From Streptomyces sp. R44 (lineage in GTDB: Bacteria > Actinomycetota > Actinomycetes > Streptomycetales > Streptomycetaceae), in assembly GCF_041053105.1 (NCBI RefSeq), contig NZ_CP163444.1:5208001-5272000 (forward strand): a stretch of DNA of 64,000 bases, read 5' to 3'. The notes under the pieces were generated by a model. It searched no databases, had not been told where the DNA came from, and saw only the letters and a program-made list of their open reading frames with translations. Made by a program: the position numbers and the translations under genes. Every line of letters begins with the position of its first letter. Within the stretch, counting starts at the first letter, position 1. Shown one piece after another: positions 16,549 through 27,800 of this stretch.

Positions 16549-17669
16549 CCACCGACGAGCGGCTGCGGCGCTGGCGGCTCGTGCTGGGCGGCGGGGACGC
16601 CGACGGCACCGGCCGCGCGCTGACGGGCACCGACGCCCTCATGGACGGCGCCCTCGGCAGGCTCTACGACCAGACCGGCGACCGCTCGGGCGGGCTCGGC
16701 GCCTCCGCGCCCTCCGTCGCCCGCTGGCTCGGCGACATCCGCACGTACTTCCCGAGCTCCGTCGTCCAGGTCATGCAGCGCGACGCCATCGACCGGCTCG
16801 GGCTCGCCACCCTCCTCCTGGAGCCGGAGATGCTGGAGGCCGTCGAGCCCGACGTGCACCTCGTCGGCACCCTGCTCTCCCTCGGCAGGGCCATGCCCGA
16901 GACGACCAGGGAGACCGCCCGGGCCGTCGTCCGCAAGGTCGTCGACGACCTGGAGAAGCGCCTCGCCGCCCGCACCCGCGCCACCCTCACCGGCGCCCTC
17001 GACCGCTCCGCCCGGATCAGCCGCCCCCGCCACCGCGACATCGACTGGGACCGCACGATCCGCGCCAACCTCAAGCACTACCTGCCCGAGCACCGCACGG
17101 TCGTCCCCGAGCGGCTCATCGGCCACGGGCGCGCCTCCCGGGCGGTCAGGAAGGAGGTGGTGCTCTGCATCGACCAGTCGGGCTCCATGGCGGCCTCCGT
17201 CGTCCACGCCGCCGTCTTCGGCGCCGTGCTCGCCTCGCTGCGGTCGCTCGCCACCCGCCTCGTCGTCTTCGACACCTCCGTCGTCGACCTGACCGAGCAG
17301 CTCGACGACCCCGTCGACGTCCTCTTCGCCACCCGGCTCGGCGGCGGCACCGACATCAACCGCGCCCTCGCCTACTGCCAGTCCCGCATCACCCGCCCCG
17401 CCGACACCGTCGTCGTCCTCATCAGCGACCTGTACGAGGGGGGCATCCGCGACGAGATGCTGAAGCGGGTCGCCGCGATGAAGGCCTCCGGGGTGCAGTT
17501 CGTGAGCCTGCTCGCGCTCTCCGACGAGGGCGCGCCCGCCTACGACCGGGAGCATGCCGCCGCCCTGGCCGCGCTCGGCGCCCCCGCCTTCGCCTGCACC
17601 CCCGACCTGTTCCCGGAGATCATGGCCGCCGCCCTGGAGAAGCGCCCCCTTCCGATACCCGAGGCCTGA
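16545..17669 (+). CDS. VWA-domain protein (YehP-like), partner of MoxR
   Basis: A 374-residue protein whose start overlaps the DUF5682 stop (ATGA). The N-terminal 200 residues are helical and Arg/Leu-rich, ending in a basic stretch (RISRPRHRDIDWDRTI). The C-terminal von Willebrand A domain carries an intact metal-ion-dependent adhesion site: DQSGSM (Asp about residue 210), the Thr in LGGGTDINRAL and the Asp in VLISDLYEGG. VWA proteins paired with MoxR ATPases recognise clients or help load metal cofactors. It is the last gene of the plus-strand operon; a 400-bp gap follows before sucC. No obvious terminator is seen. Confidence 0.88.
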   Translation: MTTDERLRRWRLVLGGGDADGTGRALTGTDALMDGALGRLYDQTGDRSGGLGASAPSVARWLGDIRTYFPSSVVQVMQRDAIDRLGLATLLLEPEMLEAVEPDVHLVGTLLSLGRAMPETTRETARAVVRKVVDDLEKRLAARTRATLTGALDRSARISRPRHRDIDWDRTIRANLKHYLPEHRTVVPERLIGHGRASRAVRKEVVLCIDQSGSMAASVVHAAVFGAVLASLRSLATRLVVFDTSVVDLTEQLDDPVDVLFATRLGGGTDINRALAYCQSRITRPADTVVVLISDLYEGGIRDEMLKRVAAMKASGVQFVSLLALSDEGAPAYDREHAAALAALGAPAFACTPDLFPEIMAAALEKRPLPIPEA

Positions 17670-18069
17670 CGGGCGGGGTGCGGAATCCGTCGTCCCCGGA
17701 CCACCCGGTCGGGTGCCCGCGAGCCGACTGAGGCCCATATCACACTCGTGACGGAACGCCCCTCACTCCGGCGCCCGGCGCGTCGTGAGTGCCCCGAAGG
17801 CCAGTCCCCGCCTGCCGCGTGGGGTTCCCGGTCCCACCTCGGCACCCCTACGGACAGCCCTCCCGCCCGTACGGTCTGTGACCCGTATCACCGCTCTGTT
17901 GTGATCTGCGATTTAGGGACCCACGGCCCTCGGGGATAACCTGCGAGACGGACATGCCGCGTCCACGGACTCCGTGCACGCCTCCCTTGTGACAGCGCAG
18001 TCACGTTGCCCTCCGCGGCACGCCCACGCAGACAACGAACCGCGATCATCAGAAAAGGGACGGACGCGC
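17670..18069 (+). promoter_or_regulatory. 400-bp regulatory region upstream of sucCD
   Basis: No gene is evident. Several ATCAC/GTGAT-type inverted repeats occur: ATCACACTCGTGA near 17738, ATCAC-N9-GTGAT at 17887-17905, and GTGAC-N6-GTCAC at 17990-18005. GATAAC at 17934-17939 could be the -10 of the sucC promoter, but no good -35 is visible at the right distance. AAGGGA (18055-18060) is the sucC ribosome-binding site, 9 nt before its GTG. Confidence 0.45.
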
Positions 18070-19248
18070 GTGGACCTGTTCGAGTACCAGGCGAGGGACC
18101 TCTTCGCCAAGCACGGTGTACCGGTGCTGGCCGGTGAAGTCATCGACACGCCTGAGGCGGCGCGCGAGGCCACCGAGCGTCTTGGCGGCAAGTCGGTCGT
18201 CAAGGCGCAGGTGAAGGTCGGTGGCCGCGGCAAGGCCGGCGGCGTGAAGCTGGCCGCCACCCCGGACGAGGCCGTCGCCCGCGCGACGGACATCCTCGGG
18301 ATGGACATCAAGGGCCACACGGTCCACAAGGTGATGATCGCGGAGACCGCTCCGGAGATCGTCGAGGAGTACTACGTCTCGTACCTCCTCGACCGCACCA
18401 ACCGCACCTTCCTCGCCATGGCGTCCGTCGCCGGTGGCATGGACATCGAGGAGGTCGCCGCGACGACCCCCGAGAAGCTCGCGAAGGTGCCGGTCGACTC
18501 CAACAAGGGCGTCGACATCGAGAAGGCCCGCGAGATCGTGGCCCTGGCGCAGTTCCCGGCCGAGGTCGCCGAGAAGGTCGCCGAGGTCCTCGTGACCCTG
18601 TGGAAGACCTTCGTCGCCGAGGACGCGCTCCTCGTCGAGGTCAACCCGCTGGCCAAGGTCGCCTCCGGCGAGGTCATCGCCCTCGACGGCAAGGTGTCCC
18701 TCGACGAGAACGCCGACTTCCGTCAGCCGGAGCACGAGGCGCTCGAGGACAAGGCCGCAGCCAACCCGCTCGAGGCTGCCGCCAAGGCCAAGGGCCTGAA
18801 CTACGTCAAGCTCGACGGCGAGGTCGGCATCATCGGCAACGGCGCCGGCCTGGTCATGTCGACCCTGGACGTCGTCGCGTACGCCGGTGAGAACCACGGC
18901 GGCGTGAAGCCGGCCAACTTCCTCGACATCGGTGGCGGCGCCTCCGCCGAGGTCATGGCGAACGGCCTGGAGATCATCCTGGGCGACTCGGACGTCAAGT
19001 CCGTGTTCGTCAACGTCTTCGGTGGCATCACCGCCTGTGACGAGGTCGCCAACGGCATCGTCCAGGCCCTGGAGCTCCTCGCCTCCAAGGGCGAAGAGGT
19101 CACCAAGCCGCTGGTCGTGCGCCTCGACGGCAACAACGCGGAGCTGGGTCGCAAGATCCTGTCGGACGCCAACCACCCGCTCGTGCAGCGCGTGGACACC
19201 ATGGACGGCGCGGCCGACAAGGCCGCCGAGCTCGCGGCTGCGAAGTAA
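18070..19248 (+). CDS. sucC: Succinyl-CoA synthetase (ADP-forming) beta subunit
   Basis: The 392-residue beta subunit of the TCA-cycle enzyme that converts succinyl-CoA to succinate with substrate-level ATP (or GTP) formation. The N-terminal ATP-grasp fold begins [20 protein letters not shown] and contains [16 protein letters not shown]. The C-terminal CoA-ligase domain includes [12 protein letters not shown] and [10 protein letters not shown] and the phosphate-binding [13 protein letters not shown]. The length is normal for the family. The GTG at 18070 is preferred over an upstream in-frame ATG because it matches the conserved MDLFEYQA start and has AAGGGA upstream. It lies 21 bp before sucD and is co-transcribed with it. 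Confidence 0.97.
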   Translation: MDLFEYQARDLFAKHGVPVLAGEVIDTPEAAREATERLGGKSVVKAQVKVGGRGKAGGVKLAATPDEAVARATDILGMDIKGHTVHKVMIAETAPEIVEEYYVSYLLDRTNRTFLAMASVAGGMDIEEVAATTPEKLAKVPVDSNKGVDIEKAREIVALAQFPAEVAEKVAEVLVTLWKTFVAEDALLVEVNPLAKVASGEVIALDGKVSLDENADFRQPEHEALEDKAAANPLEAAAKAKGLNYVKLDGEVGIIGNGAGLVMSTLDVVAYAGENHGGVKPANFLDIGGGASAEVMANGLEIILGDSDVKSVFVNVFGGITACDEVANGIVQALELLASKGEEVTKPLVVRLDGNNAELGRKILSDANHPLVQRVDTMDGAADKAAELAAAK

Positions 19249-19269
19249 GGGACAGGGGAAACCACAGCC

Positions 19270-20154
19270 ATGGCTATCTTCCTCAACAAGGACAGCAAGG
19301 TCATCGTCCAGGGCATGACCGGTGCCACGGGCATGAAGCACACCAAGCTCATGCTGGGTGACGGCACCAACATCGTCGGTGGCGTGAACCCGCGCAAGGC
19401 CGGCACGACCGTCGACTTCGACGGCACCGAGATCCCCGTCTTCGGCACGGTCGCCGAGGCCATGGAGAAGACCGGCGCCAACGTCTCGGTCCTCTTCGTG
19501 CCGCCGGCCTTCGCGAAGGCCGCCGTCGTCGAGGCGATCGACGCCGAGATCCCGCTCGCCGTCGTCATCACCGAGGGCATCGCCGTCCACGACTCCGCCG
19601 CGTTCTACGCGTACGCCGTGGACAAGGGCAACAAGACCCGCCTCATCGGCCCGAACTGCCCCGGTCTCATCACCCCGGGCCAGTCCAACGCCGGCATCAT
19701 CCCGGGCGACATCACGAAGCCGGGCCGCATCGGCCTGGTCTCGAAGTCCGGCACGCTGACGTACCAGATGATGTACGAGCTCCGTGACATCGGCTTCTCG
19801 TCCGCCGTCGGCATCGGTGGCGACCCGGTCATCGGCACCACGCACATCGACGCCCTCGCGGCGTTCGAGGCGGACCCCGACACCGACCTGATCGTCATGA
19901 TCGGCGAGATCGGCGGCGACGCCGAGGAGCGTGCGGCCGACTTCATCAAGGCCAACGTCACCAAGCCGGTCGTCGGCTACGTCGCGGGCTTCACCGCGCC
20001 CGAGGGCAAGACCATGGGCCACGCCGGCGCCATCGTCTCCGGCTCCTCCGGCACCGCCCAGGCGAAGAAGGAGGCCCTTGAGGCCGCCGGCGTCAAGGTC
20101 GGCAAGACGCCGACCGAGACGGCCAAGCTGGCGCGCGCCATCCTCGCGGGCTGA
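19270..20154 (+). CDS. sucD: Succinyl-CoA synthetase alpha subunit
   Basis: The 294-residue alpha subunit, which binds CoA and carries the phosphohistidine intermediate. The N-terminal Rossmann-like CoA-binding domain begins [21 protein letters not shown]. The segment [13 protein letters not shown] and the active-site His in [17 protein letters not shown] (about residue 250) are intact. It follows sucC after 21 bp with an AGGGGA ribosome-binding site, and a strong GC hairpin follows. Together SucCD form the complete enzyme. Confidence 0.97.
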   Translation: MAIFLNKDSKVIVQGMTGATGMKHTKLMLGDGTNIVGGVNPRKAGTTVDFDGTEIPVFGTVAEAMEKTGANVSVLFVPPAFAKAAVVEAIDAEIPLAVVITEGIAVHDSAAFYAYAVDKGNKTRLIGPNCPGLITPGQSNAGIIPGDITKPGRIGLVSKSGTLTYQMMYELRDIGFSSAVGIGGDPVIGTTHIDALAAFEADPDTDLIVMIGEIGGDAEERAADFIKANVTKPVVGYVAGFTAPEGKTMGHAGAIVSGSSGTAQAKKEALEAAGVKVGKTPTETAKLARAILAG

Positions 20155-20217
20155 AAAAGCTGAAGAACGGGCTGGTGCGCACAGCAGCCTGAAAGCAGTG
20201 CGAGGCAGTACGTGAGT

Positions 20218-20257
20218 GGGCCCCGCCCCTCCCGGGAGACCGGGGGGGGCGGGGCCC
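20218..20257 (+). terminator. Intrinsic terminator after sucCD
   Basis: GGGCCCCGCCCC (20218-20229) pairs perfectly with GGGGCGGGGCCC (20246-20257), followed by TTT. Inner CCCGG/CCGGG bases extend the stem. Confidence 0.88.
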
Positions 20258-20276
20258 TTTCACGTCGTCGTACGCG

Positions 20277-21608
20277 TCACTCGACCGCCGGGACCAGCCG
20301 CTCCGGACCCGGGTTGGGCTCCGAGCGCAGCTTCTCGCGCAGCTCCAGGTCCTCCGGGCGGAGCTTCTGCGGGCCGCCGCGCACGGGCACGCCGTTGACG
20401 GTCTCGCCGGGGGCGTTCACCGGGATGTAGCGGGTCGGCGCGGTCGCCGCCGTGAAGCCGGTGACCCCGATGAGGACCGCCGTCACCCCGAGCACCGCGC
20501 GCGTCCAGGTCCGGGTCCGGTGCTCGCTGCCCGTCCGGACCGAGCGGGCGGCCGGCAGGGTCGCGGACGGCGCGTCCGCGACCAGCGCGCTCAGCCGCCG
20601 GTGCAGGTCCTCGGGGGCGGCGAGCTCGGGGATCCGCTTCGCGATGACCGTACGGGCGTGCAGCAGCCGGTTCGCGGCCGCCGGGGTGCTCGCCTCCGTC
20701 TCGGCCGCCGTCTCCGGCAGGTCGAGGCCGAGCCCGTCGTAGAGCAGGACGGTCCGGCGGTACGGCGGCGGCAGTTCCAGGAGCGCGTCGAGCAGCGCCC
20801 GCCGGTGCGCCTCGGCCGGCGGGGCGTCGGGGTGCTTGTGCGCACGGCGCAGCCGGTGCCAGGGCGAGAGGGCGTACTCGTACGCCGCCGCCCGCACCCA
20901 GCCCACCGGGTCCGGGTCCTGGGCGACCTCGGGCCAGTGCCCCCAGGCGTGGTGGAAGGCGTGCTCGACCGACTCGCGGGAGAGTCGGCGGCGCCCGGTG
21001 AGCAGGTACGTCTGGTGGACGAGGCCCGGTGCGGCGTACGCGTACAGCGCGTCGAAGGCCTCCTCCGGGGTGAGGCCCGGTACGGCCGGTTCCGCGGGGG
21101 CCTCGGCCGCCACCGGTTTCAGTCGCTCCGGCGGCTTCGAGGTGCCCTTGCGGGCCGGGCCGGGGGTGATGGCCGGGGCGGGGGACGGCGCACCCGGCGG
21201 CTTGGCGGCCCGCTTGACGGCGGCCTTGGGCCGGACGCTGGCGGAGGCCGGCGAGGGGGTCGCCGCGGGCTGGGCCTGACCCTGGCCGTGGGCCGGCGCG
21301 GCCATCGACCGGGCCTGGGCGTGCGCCTGCGGTGGCCGGGCCGGCTGCCCGGGCTCCGGGGCGGGTTCCGGGGCGGCCGGGAGCGGGGCTTCCGGCCCGT
21401 GCGCGCCGAGCAGTCGCGCGTACGCCTCGCGCTTGCGGCCCCGGGGAGCCGAGCGCCCGGTCTCCCAGGACCTGACCGTGGCCTTCGTGACGCCCATGGC
21501 CTCGGCGACCTGCTCCTCGCTCAGGGCGAGGGCCTCACGCAACCTGCGCCGCTCCTTCGGCGTCGGCAGGGTGACGGAGGATGCGGAATCCGCGGTGCTC
21601 CGGCTCAT
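20277..21608 (-). CDS. XRE-type HTH protein fused to a sigma-factor-like region and a membrane helix
   Basis: A 443-residue putative regulator. The N-terminal helix-turn-helix (residues about 15-70) reads [20 protein letters not shown] then [20 protein letters not shown]. About 110 residues of Ala/Pro/Lys linker follow. Residues about 190-340 look like degenerate ECF sigma regions 2 and 4: [41 protein letters not shown] and [20 protein letters not shown] single transmembrane helix ([20 protein letters not shown]) precedes a short extracellular tail. The ATG at 21608 is preceded by GGGAGG. It is divergent from the DUF6350 gene and convergent with sucD. DNA-binding at both ends with a membrane tether suggests signal-dependent transcription control; this is inferred. 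Confidence 0.78.
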   Translation of the reverse strand: MSRSTADSASSVTLPTPKERRRLREALALSEEQVAEAMGVTKATVRSWETGRSAPRGRKREAYARLLGAHGPEAPLPAAPEPAPEPGQPARPPQAHAQARSMAAPAHGQGQAQPAATPSPASASVRPKAAVKRAAKPPGAPSPAPAITPGPARKGTSKPPERLKPVAAEAPAEPAVPGLTPEEAFDALYAYAAPGLVHQTYLLTGRRRLSRESVEHAFHHAWGHWPEVAQDPDPVGWVRAAAYEYALSPWHRLRRAHKHPDAPPAEAHRRALLDALLELPPPYRRTVLLYDGLGLDLPETAAETEASTPAAANRLLHARTVIAKRIPELAAPEDLHRRLSALVADAPSATLPAARSVRTGSEHRTRTWTRAVLGVTAVLIGVTGFTAATAPTRYIPVNAPGETVNGVPVRGGPQKLRPEDLELREKLRSEPNPGPERLVPAVE

Positions 21609-21727
21609 CGGCGTCGACCTCCCGCAGAGCTGCTCTGGGCGGAAAAGTACATAAACGTATATTGAGCGACACAACGGAGGTTTGCCTGTTACGCGGCAAA
21701 AGCGCGTGTCGTTGGGAGCATGACCCC

Positions 21728-23203
21728 GTGACCCATGTGACCGAGCAACCCCTGGTCCAGGGCGGCCGTTCCGCCGCGCTCGCCACCGCCTGCGTCCGGG
21801 GCGGGGTCGCCGCCGGGCTCGGTCTCGGCGCGCTCGCGGTCCTGGTGATCGTGGCCTGGATCAGCTCCCCGTACCCCGACAGCGGCCCCGCCGGCGCCCT
21901 GCACGCCGCCGCCGGGATCTGGCTGCTCGCGCACGGCGTGGACCTGGTCCGCACGGACACCCTGTCCGGCCTGCCCGCGCCCCTCGGCATCGTCCCGCTG
22001 CTGCTCGTCGCCCTGCCCGTCTGGCTCGTGCACCGGACCGCCCGCGACACCCTCGACCCGGGCGACGACGGCTCCCGGCCGCGCCCCTCCCCGGCCGGCG
22101 CCCTCGCCTCCGTCGCCGGGGGGTACCTCCTCGTCGCGGCCGCCGTCGTGGTCTACAGCGAGAGCGGCCCGCTCCCCGCCGACCTGCTCACGGCCGGACT
22201 CTGGCTGCCCGCCGTCGTCACCGGAGCGGCGGGCGCGGGCGTCTGGACCGCGCTCGGCCGCCCGCTGCCCGGGCAGTGGCAGGCGGCCGTCGCCCTGCGC
22301 GCCGCGGGGCTCGGGACCCTGACGCTGCTCGGCGGCGGTGCGGTGGCCGCGGCGGTCTCGCTGGCCTGGCACGCGAGCCGGGCGCAGGCCTCGTTCGAGG
22401 GCCTCGCGGGGGAGTGGTCCGGTCGGGTGACGGTCCTGCTGCTCGTCCTCGCGCTGCTGCCGAACATGGCCGTCTGGGGAGCGGCGTACGGCCTCGGGCC
22501 CGGCTTCACCCTCGGTACGGGCGCGCTCGCGACCCCGCTGGGACTCGTCGGCGACCCGACCGTGCCGCCCTTCCCGCTCCTGGCCGCGCTGCCCGCCGAG
22601 GGGCGCGGGACCTGGGTCCACTGGGCGGCCGCGGCGGTCCCGCTGGCCGCCGCAGTGGTGCAGGGCGGCCTCGTGGGCCGTGCGGCGCGGAGCCGCCCGG
22701 CCCGGGAGGCGGCCCTGACGGCGCTCGGCGCGGCCTGGGGGTGCGGGGCGGCCGTGGCCGTCCTGGCGGGCGCGGCGGGCGGCCCGCTCGGCACCGGCCG
22801 GCTCTCGGCGTTCGGCCCGGTGTGGTGGCAGGCGGGCGCGGCCGCGGTGCTGTGGGGGGTCGGCGTGGGAGTTCCGGTGGCCTTGGGGGTACGGGCCTGG
22901 GGCCGCCGGGTGCCGCGCTCCCAGAGGCCGGTGCCCGTGCCGGAGCCCGCGCCGGGCCCGGTGGCGGCCGCGGTGGTCCCTGCCGGTGCGACGGAGGCCC
23001 GGCCGGAGGCGGACGAGCCCAAGGCGCCGGACCTGGAGGCCGGCGGCACCGGCCGGGCCGCCGAGAGCGACCCGTACACCGACGCGTACACCGCCCCGAT
23101 CGGCGACCCCTTCGACGATCCCGGCTTCGAGCCGTACGACTACCTCCCGGCGGCCTGGGAACCGTCCCCTCCGCCGCCCCCCGCGGCCCCGGACCGGCCG
23201 TAG
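21728..23203 (+). CDS. DUF6350-family polytopic membrane protein
   Basis: A 491-residue integral membrane protein with about ten hydrophobic helices, for example [53 protein letters not shown] and [18 protein letters not shown] segment of family-like sequence, [13 protein letters not shown], lies mid-protein. The C-terminal 100 residues are a cytoplasmic Pro/Ala/Glu/Asp tail ending [16 protein letters not shown]. The GTG at 21728 follows GGGAGC at 8 nt. Members of this family are usually encoded immediately before purN in Streptomyces, as here, with only one small gene on the other strand between. A transport or cell-division-related role has been suggested for related proteins, but I cannot confirm it. 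Confidence 0.78.
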   Translation: MTHVTEQPLVQGGRSAALATACVRGGVAAGLGLGALAVLVIVAWISSPYPDSGPAGALHAAAGIWLLAHGVDLVRTDTLSGLPAPLGIVPLLLVALPVWLVHRTARDTLDPGDDGSRPRPSPAGALASVAGGYLLVAAAVVVYSESGPLPADLLTAGLWLPAVVTGAAGAGVWTALGRPLPGQWQAAVALRAAGLGTLTLLGGGAVAAAVSLAWHASRAQASFEGLAGEWSGRVTVLLLVLALLPNMAVWGAAYGLGPGFTLGTGALATPLGLVGDPTVPPFPLLAALPAEGRGTWVHWAAAAVPLAAAVVQGGLVGRAARSRPAREAALTALGAAWGCGAAVAVLAGAAGGPLGTGRLSAFGPVWWQAGAAAVLWGVGVGVPVALGVRAWGRRVPRSQRPVPVPEPAPGPVAAAVVPAGATEARPEADEPKAPDLEAGGTGRAAESDPYTDAYTAPIGDPFDDPGFEPYDYLPAAWEPSPPPPPAAPDRP

Positions 23204-23207
23204 GGGA

Positions 23208-23966
23208 CTACTCCCGCACCCCGAAGCCCGCGCGCAGCGGCTTCGGCAGGAGGTCGTTGCAGGCCAGCTGGCCCGCGTGGGTGAGGGCGTCGTCGCGGCA
23301 CTCGTAGAAGTCGCGGTAGACGAGCTGCATGGTGAAGCCGACCGCGACGATCATCAGGGCCACGCTCGCCGCGACGAGACCGCTGATCGCCGCCGTCCGC
23401 ATCGAGCGCAGCGGAGCGATCGCGGCGGACGCCCCCGCCGGCTGTCCCTCGGAGGGCGCCGGAGGTGTCGGAGGCTGCGACGGCGACGGCGAGGCCGGCT
23501 GTGATGTCGACGACAGTTCCCCGGCCGCCTTCGGCTTGCCGCGCAGCGAGCTGATCGCCCAGTAGAGACCGAGGGCGCCGAGGAGCAGCGCCAGCTCCGG
23601 GATCTCGAAGATCGCGAAGAAGAAGGCCCACATGCCCGCGAGGATCGCGTACCGCGCCCGCCGCTGTACCGGGTCCGTCGGGTCCCAGCGCATCCCCGGG
23701 CCCTTCCCGGGCCCGCCCTGCCCGGGGCCGCCCTCCGGCCCGCCCTGACCGGCTCCCCGGCGCTCCGGACCCCGGCCGAAGCCGTCCTGGGAGGGGCCCG
23801 GCTGGCGCGGGCTCCACCGGCCGTCGGACGGCCCCGACGAGTCCGGGCCGCCGGACGTGTCGTCGTCCGAGCCCTCCGGGTGCCGCGGCTGCCACGGCTG
23901 ATCCGGGCGGCCCTCGGGCGGCGGCGCGAACGGGTTGTTGTCGTCCGTGGACTGGCGTTCCGGCAT
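23208..23966 (-). CDS. Membrane protein with Pro/Gly-rich N-terminus, unknown function
   Basis: A 252-residue protein. The first 90 residues are disordered and rich in Pro, Gly, Ser, Asp and Arg, with GQGGPEGGPGQGGPGKGPG repeats. Two closely spaced hydrophobic segments follow (ARYAILAGMWAFFFAIFEIP and LALLLGALGLYWAISSL), then a Ser/Pro/Gln linker and a third helix (ISGLVAASVALMIVAVGFTM) near the C-terminus. The C-terminal domain has two Cys (DFYECRDDAL, GQLACNDLLP) that may form a disulfide outside the cell. TAGCGT on the minus strand near 24032-24037 may be its -10. It lies convergent with the DUF6350 gene and divergent from purN. The function is unknown. Confidence 0.72.
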   Translation of the reverse strand: MPERQSTDDNNPFAPPPEGRPDQPWQPRHPEGSDDDTSGGPDSSGPSDGRWSPRQPGPSQDGFGRGPERRGAGQGGPEGGPGQGGPGKGPGMRWDPTDPVQRRARYAILAGMWAFFFAIFEIPELALLLGALGLYWAISSLRGKPKAAGELSSTSQPASPSPSQPPTPPAPSEGQPAGASAAIAPLRSMRTAAISGLVAASVALMIVAVGFTMQLVYRDFYECRDDALTHAGQLACNDLLPKPLRAGFGVRE

Positions 23967-24185
23967 CTGCTGAACGTCTTCCCTCTGTCGTCGTGACCGC
24001 GGCCGCACCCACGGCCCCTGCTGGCGTCGGACCCTGACGCTACCGCCCTGCTCCGCCCCCGTCCCGTGGGGGCCGTCCCGTGTGCCGGTATCGTTGCTGA
24101 CGGTCGAGCCATTCGTAGGGTTCCCCGTATCGAGGGGCACGATTCGTTCGTACGACCGCACAAACACCACGGAAAGAGTGACCCA

Positions 24186-24789
24186 GTGGCTGCCGCCCGC
24201 CTCGTCGTCCTGGTCTCCGGCTCCGGCACGAACCTCCAGGCCCTGCTCGACGCGATCGACGCCGACCCCGAGGGCTACGGCGTGGAGATCGTCGCCGTCG
24301 GCGCCGACCGCGAGAACATCGTGGGTCTGGAGCGTGCGGAGCGGGCCGGTCTCCCCACTTTCGTGTGCAAGGTGAAGGACCACGCGACCCGCGAGGAGTG
24401 GGACCGCGCGCTGACCGAGGCCACCGCCGCGTACGAGCCGGACCTGGTCGTCTCGGCCGGTTTCATGAAGATCGTCGGCAAGGAGTTCCTCGCCCGCTTC
24501 GGCGGCCGGGTCGTCAACACCCACCCGGCGCTCCTCCCCAGTTTTCCCGGTGCCCACGGGGTGCGTGACGCCCTCGCCTACGGCGCGAAGGTCACCGGGT
24601 GCACCGTCCACTTCGTCGACGACGGTGTCGACACCGGCCCGATCATCGCCCAGGGCGTGGTCGAGGTGCGGGACGAGGACGATGAAGCCGCTCTGCACGA
24701 GCGCATCAAGGAAGTCGAGCGCTCGCTGCTCGTCGATGTCGTGGGGCGTCTCGCCCGGCACGGCTACCGCATTGAGGGACGAAAGGTTC

Positions 24790-24815
<26 letters not shown>
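24186..24815 (+). CDS. purN: Phosphoribosylglycinamide formyltransferase (GART)
   Basis: A 209-residue enzyme of de novo purine synthesis that transfers formyl from 10-formyl-THF to GAR. The N-terminus [20 protein letters not shown] holds the phosphate-binding loop. The catalytic triad region is present: [16 protein letters not shown] (Asn and His) and the Asp in [15 protein letters not shown]. The GTG at 24186 is chosen because the conserved sequence begins directly after it and GGAAAGAG lies upstream. The purH start lies inside its 3' end (26-bp overlap), so the two are translationally coupled. A small CCCC/GGGG hairpin lies in the about 90-nt leader; no known purine riboswitch is recognised. 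Confidence 0.95.
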
Positions 24816-26355
<1,540 letters not shown>

Positions 26356-26370
26356 TCCCGGGGATGTGAC

Positions 26371-26411
26371 GGAGGGCCCGTCGGTACGCACCGCGTACCG
26401 GCGGGCCCTCC
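26371..26411. terminator. Bidirectional terminator between purH and the I36-like gene
   Basis: Arms 26371-26389 and 26393-26411 (GGAGGGCCCG... with ...CGGGCCCTCC) form a 19-bp stem with one G-T pair and a 3-nt loop. Confidence 0.88.
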
Positions 26412-26420
26412 GCGTACGGG

Positions 26421-26882
26421 TCAGCTCATCCAGCGGTCACAGGAGTTCACCCACTGGTGGGAGCGGATGTTGTTGTTCATGGTGTTGCCGTCGCTGAAGG
26501 TGTTCCGGGAGAGGTCGTCGACGAAGAACTCCTCGGCCTTCAGGCAGTTGTAGCCGCCGCCGTTGTTCTCGTAGTAGAAGAACTTCACGATGGAGTAGCT
26601 GCCGGTGTAGCCGGCGTTCATGACGGACGACGCCTTGTCGGCCGCGTTGGTGAAACCGCCGCCCGCCGCGTTCCAGTCGGCGTCGTTGCCGGCGGCGCTG
26701 CCGAGGTACCCGTTGCAGTACGTGCCGTCGTAGGCGTACACGTTGCCGTTCCGGCCCGGCCAGATGTCGTTGCAGTGGTTGCTCGCCGTGCCGGAGCTCG
26801 ATGCCTGGGCCGCCGTGGCGGGGGCCACGAGGCCCGCGACGGCGAGGCCGAGGGCGGCGACGGACGTACCGATCCTGCGCAT
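26421..26882 (-). CDS. Small secreted protein, peptidase-inhibitor I36/crystallin-like
   Basis: A 153-residue exported protein with a clear signal peptide: MRRIG, a hydrophobic core VAALGLAVAGLVAPATAAQA and cleavage near AQA-SS. The mature part is rich in Asn, Gly and Tyr and has four Cys (NHCND, TYCNG, YNCLK, NSCDRW) that likely pair. The order W...ADKASSVMNAGY...YYENNGGGYNC...NNNIRSHQW...C resembles the beta/gamma-crystallin-like I36 inhibitor fold. The same arrangement appears in the ectodomain of the kinase encoded 1 kb away. It faces purH and has its own short leader. Inhibition of a protease is only a possibility; the fold assignment is by eye. Confidence 0.65.
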   Translation of the reverse strand: MRRIGTSVAALGLAVAGLVAPATAAQASSSGTASNHCNDIWPGRNGNVYAYDGTYCNGYLGSAAGNDADWNAAGGGFTNAADKASSVMNAGYTGSYSIVKFFYYENNGGGYNCLKAEEFFVDDLSRNTFSDGNTMNNNIRSHQWVNSCDRWMS

Positions 26883-26924
26883 GGTTCGCTCCTTCGGTGG
26901 GTGCGGGTGGTGACGGTGGGTCGT

Positions 26925-27800
26925 TCAGACCCGGGCGCCGGTGATCCCGGCGGCCCGCTCGTAGGCCCCGCGCTGGAGCCGGCGATGCGCGTCGAGCTCC
27001 TCGCCGTACTGCTCGCGCAGGGCGTTCAGGTAGTGCGTCTGGCGCTCGCGGGCCACGGCGGCCAGCGAGGTCTCGCGGGCGCAGCGCGCCTCGGCGACCG
27101 CGGTGCGGGTCTCGCTCGCGAAGTCCCGCGTACGGGCCGCGGCGTCCCGCGCGGCCGTCGGGTCGGGGTAGGCGAGGCCGGCCCGGCGCATGCAGGCCGC
27201 CCAGCCCGCGAGGGCGGTCGTGAACCGCTCGTCCCGCAGGACCCGGGGGACGTACAGGGGCTGCAGATTGGTGACGGCCTTGTCGGCTCGGAACCAGGCG
27301 TCCGGGTCCCCGTACAGCTTCCGCTCGGCCTCCTCCGAGCAGCCGCCGAGCCGTTTGCGGACGGTCGCGGTGCCGCCGGGGAGCTTCGTGCTGAGGATCC
27401 TGGCCCGACGGCCGCCGTCCAGCGCCTCGTCGTAGGCCGTGCGGCGCTCGGCCGAGAGGCCCTGGCGGTACGCGCCGTTCGGATTCGTCCGCCGGTACCG
27501 GTCGGCCGCGGCCGCGATCCGGCTGCCGTAGCCGTGCTTCCGCGCCCACTCGACGTCGTCGCTGACGTAGCCGGGCTCGCGGCTCTCCTCCAGGCTGAGC
27601 CGGGGGCTCGTCCAGTACGAGAAGCCGGCCCGGTTCATGCACCGCTTGATCAGCACCTCGTCGGCGTCCGAGATCCGCAGCTGCTCGGCCTGCGTCAGCT
27701 CGCGCTCCGGCGGGGCGGCGGGCTCCGGTCGCGAGCAGCCGGCCGTCACCGCCGCGACGACGGCGACGACCGCGCCCGCGCGAACGAGCAGGTGCTTCAT
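26925..27800 (-). CDS. Lipoprotein, unknown function (291 aa)
   Basis: The N-terminus MKHLLVRAGAVVAVVAAVTAGCS is a lipoprotein signal peptide with lipobox VTAGC, so the protein is anchored at the outer face of the membrane. The mature domain is helical and rich in Arg, Ala, Glu and Tyr, and has Cys residues (KRCMNRAGF, GGCSEEAE, AACMRRAGL, ARCARETS) that could pair. The repeated CMnRAGn motif (CMNRAGF, CMRRAGL) suggests an internal duplication. It lies 42 bp upstream of the I36-like gene on the same strand. I recognise no named family; comparable cysteine-containing lipoproteins are common in Streptomyces. Confidence 0.78.
   Translation of the reverse strand: MKHLLVRAGAVVAVVAAVTAGCSRPEPAAPPERELTQAEQLRISDADEVLIKRCMNRAGFSYWTSPRLSLEESREPGYVSDDVEWARKHGYGSRIAAAADRYRRTNPNGAYRQGLSAERRTAYDEALDGGRRARILSTKLPGGTATVRKRLGGCSEEAERKLYGDPDAWFRADKAVTNLQPLYVPRVLRDERFTTALAGWAACMRRAGLAYPDPTAARDAAARTRDFASETRTAVAEARCARETSLAAVARERQTHYLNALREQYGEELDAHRRLQRGAYERAAGITGARV

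Noticed and set aside
17990..18005. Crp site upstream of sucC
   Set aside because: GTGAC-N6-GTCAC resembles TGTGA-N6-TCACA, but the spacing between TGTGA and TCAC is 8, not 6. Kept only as an inverted repeat.
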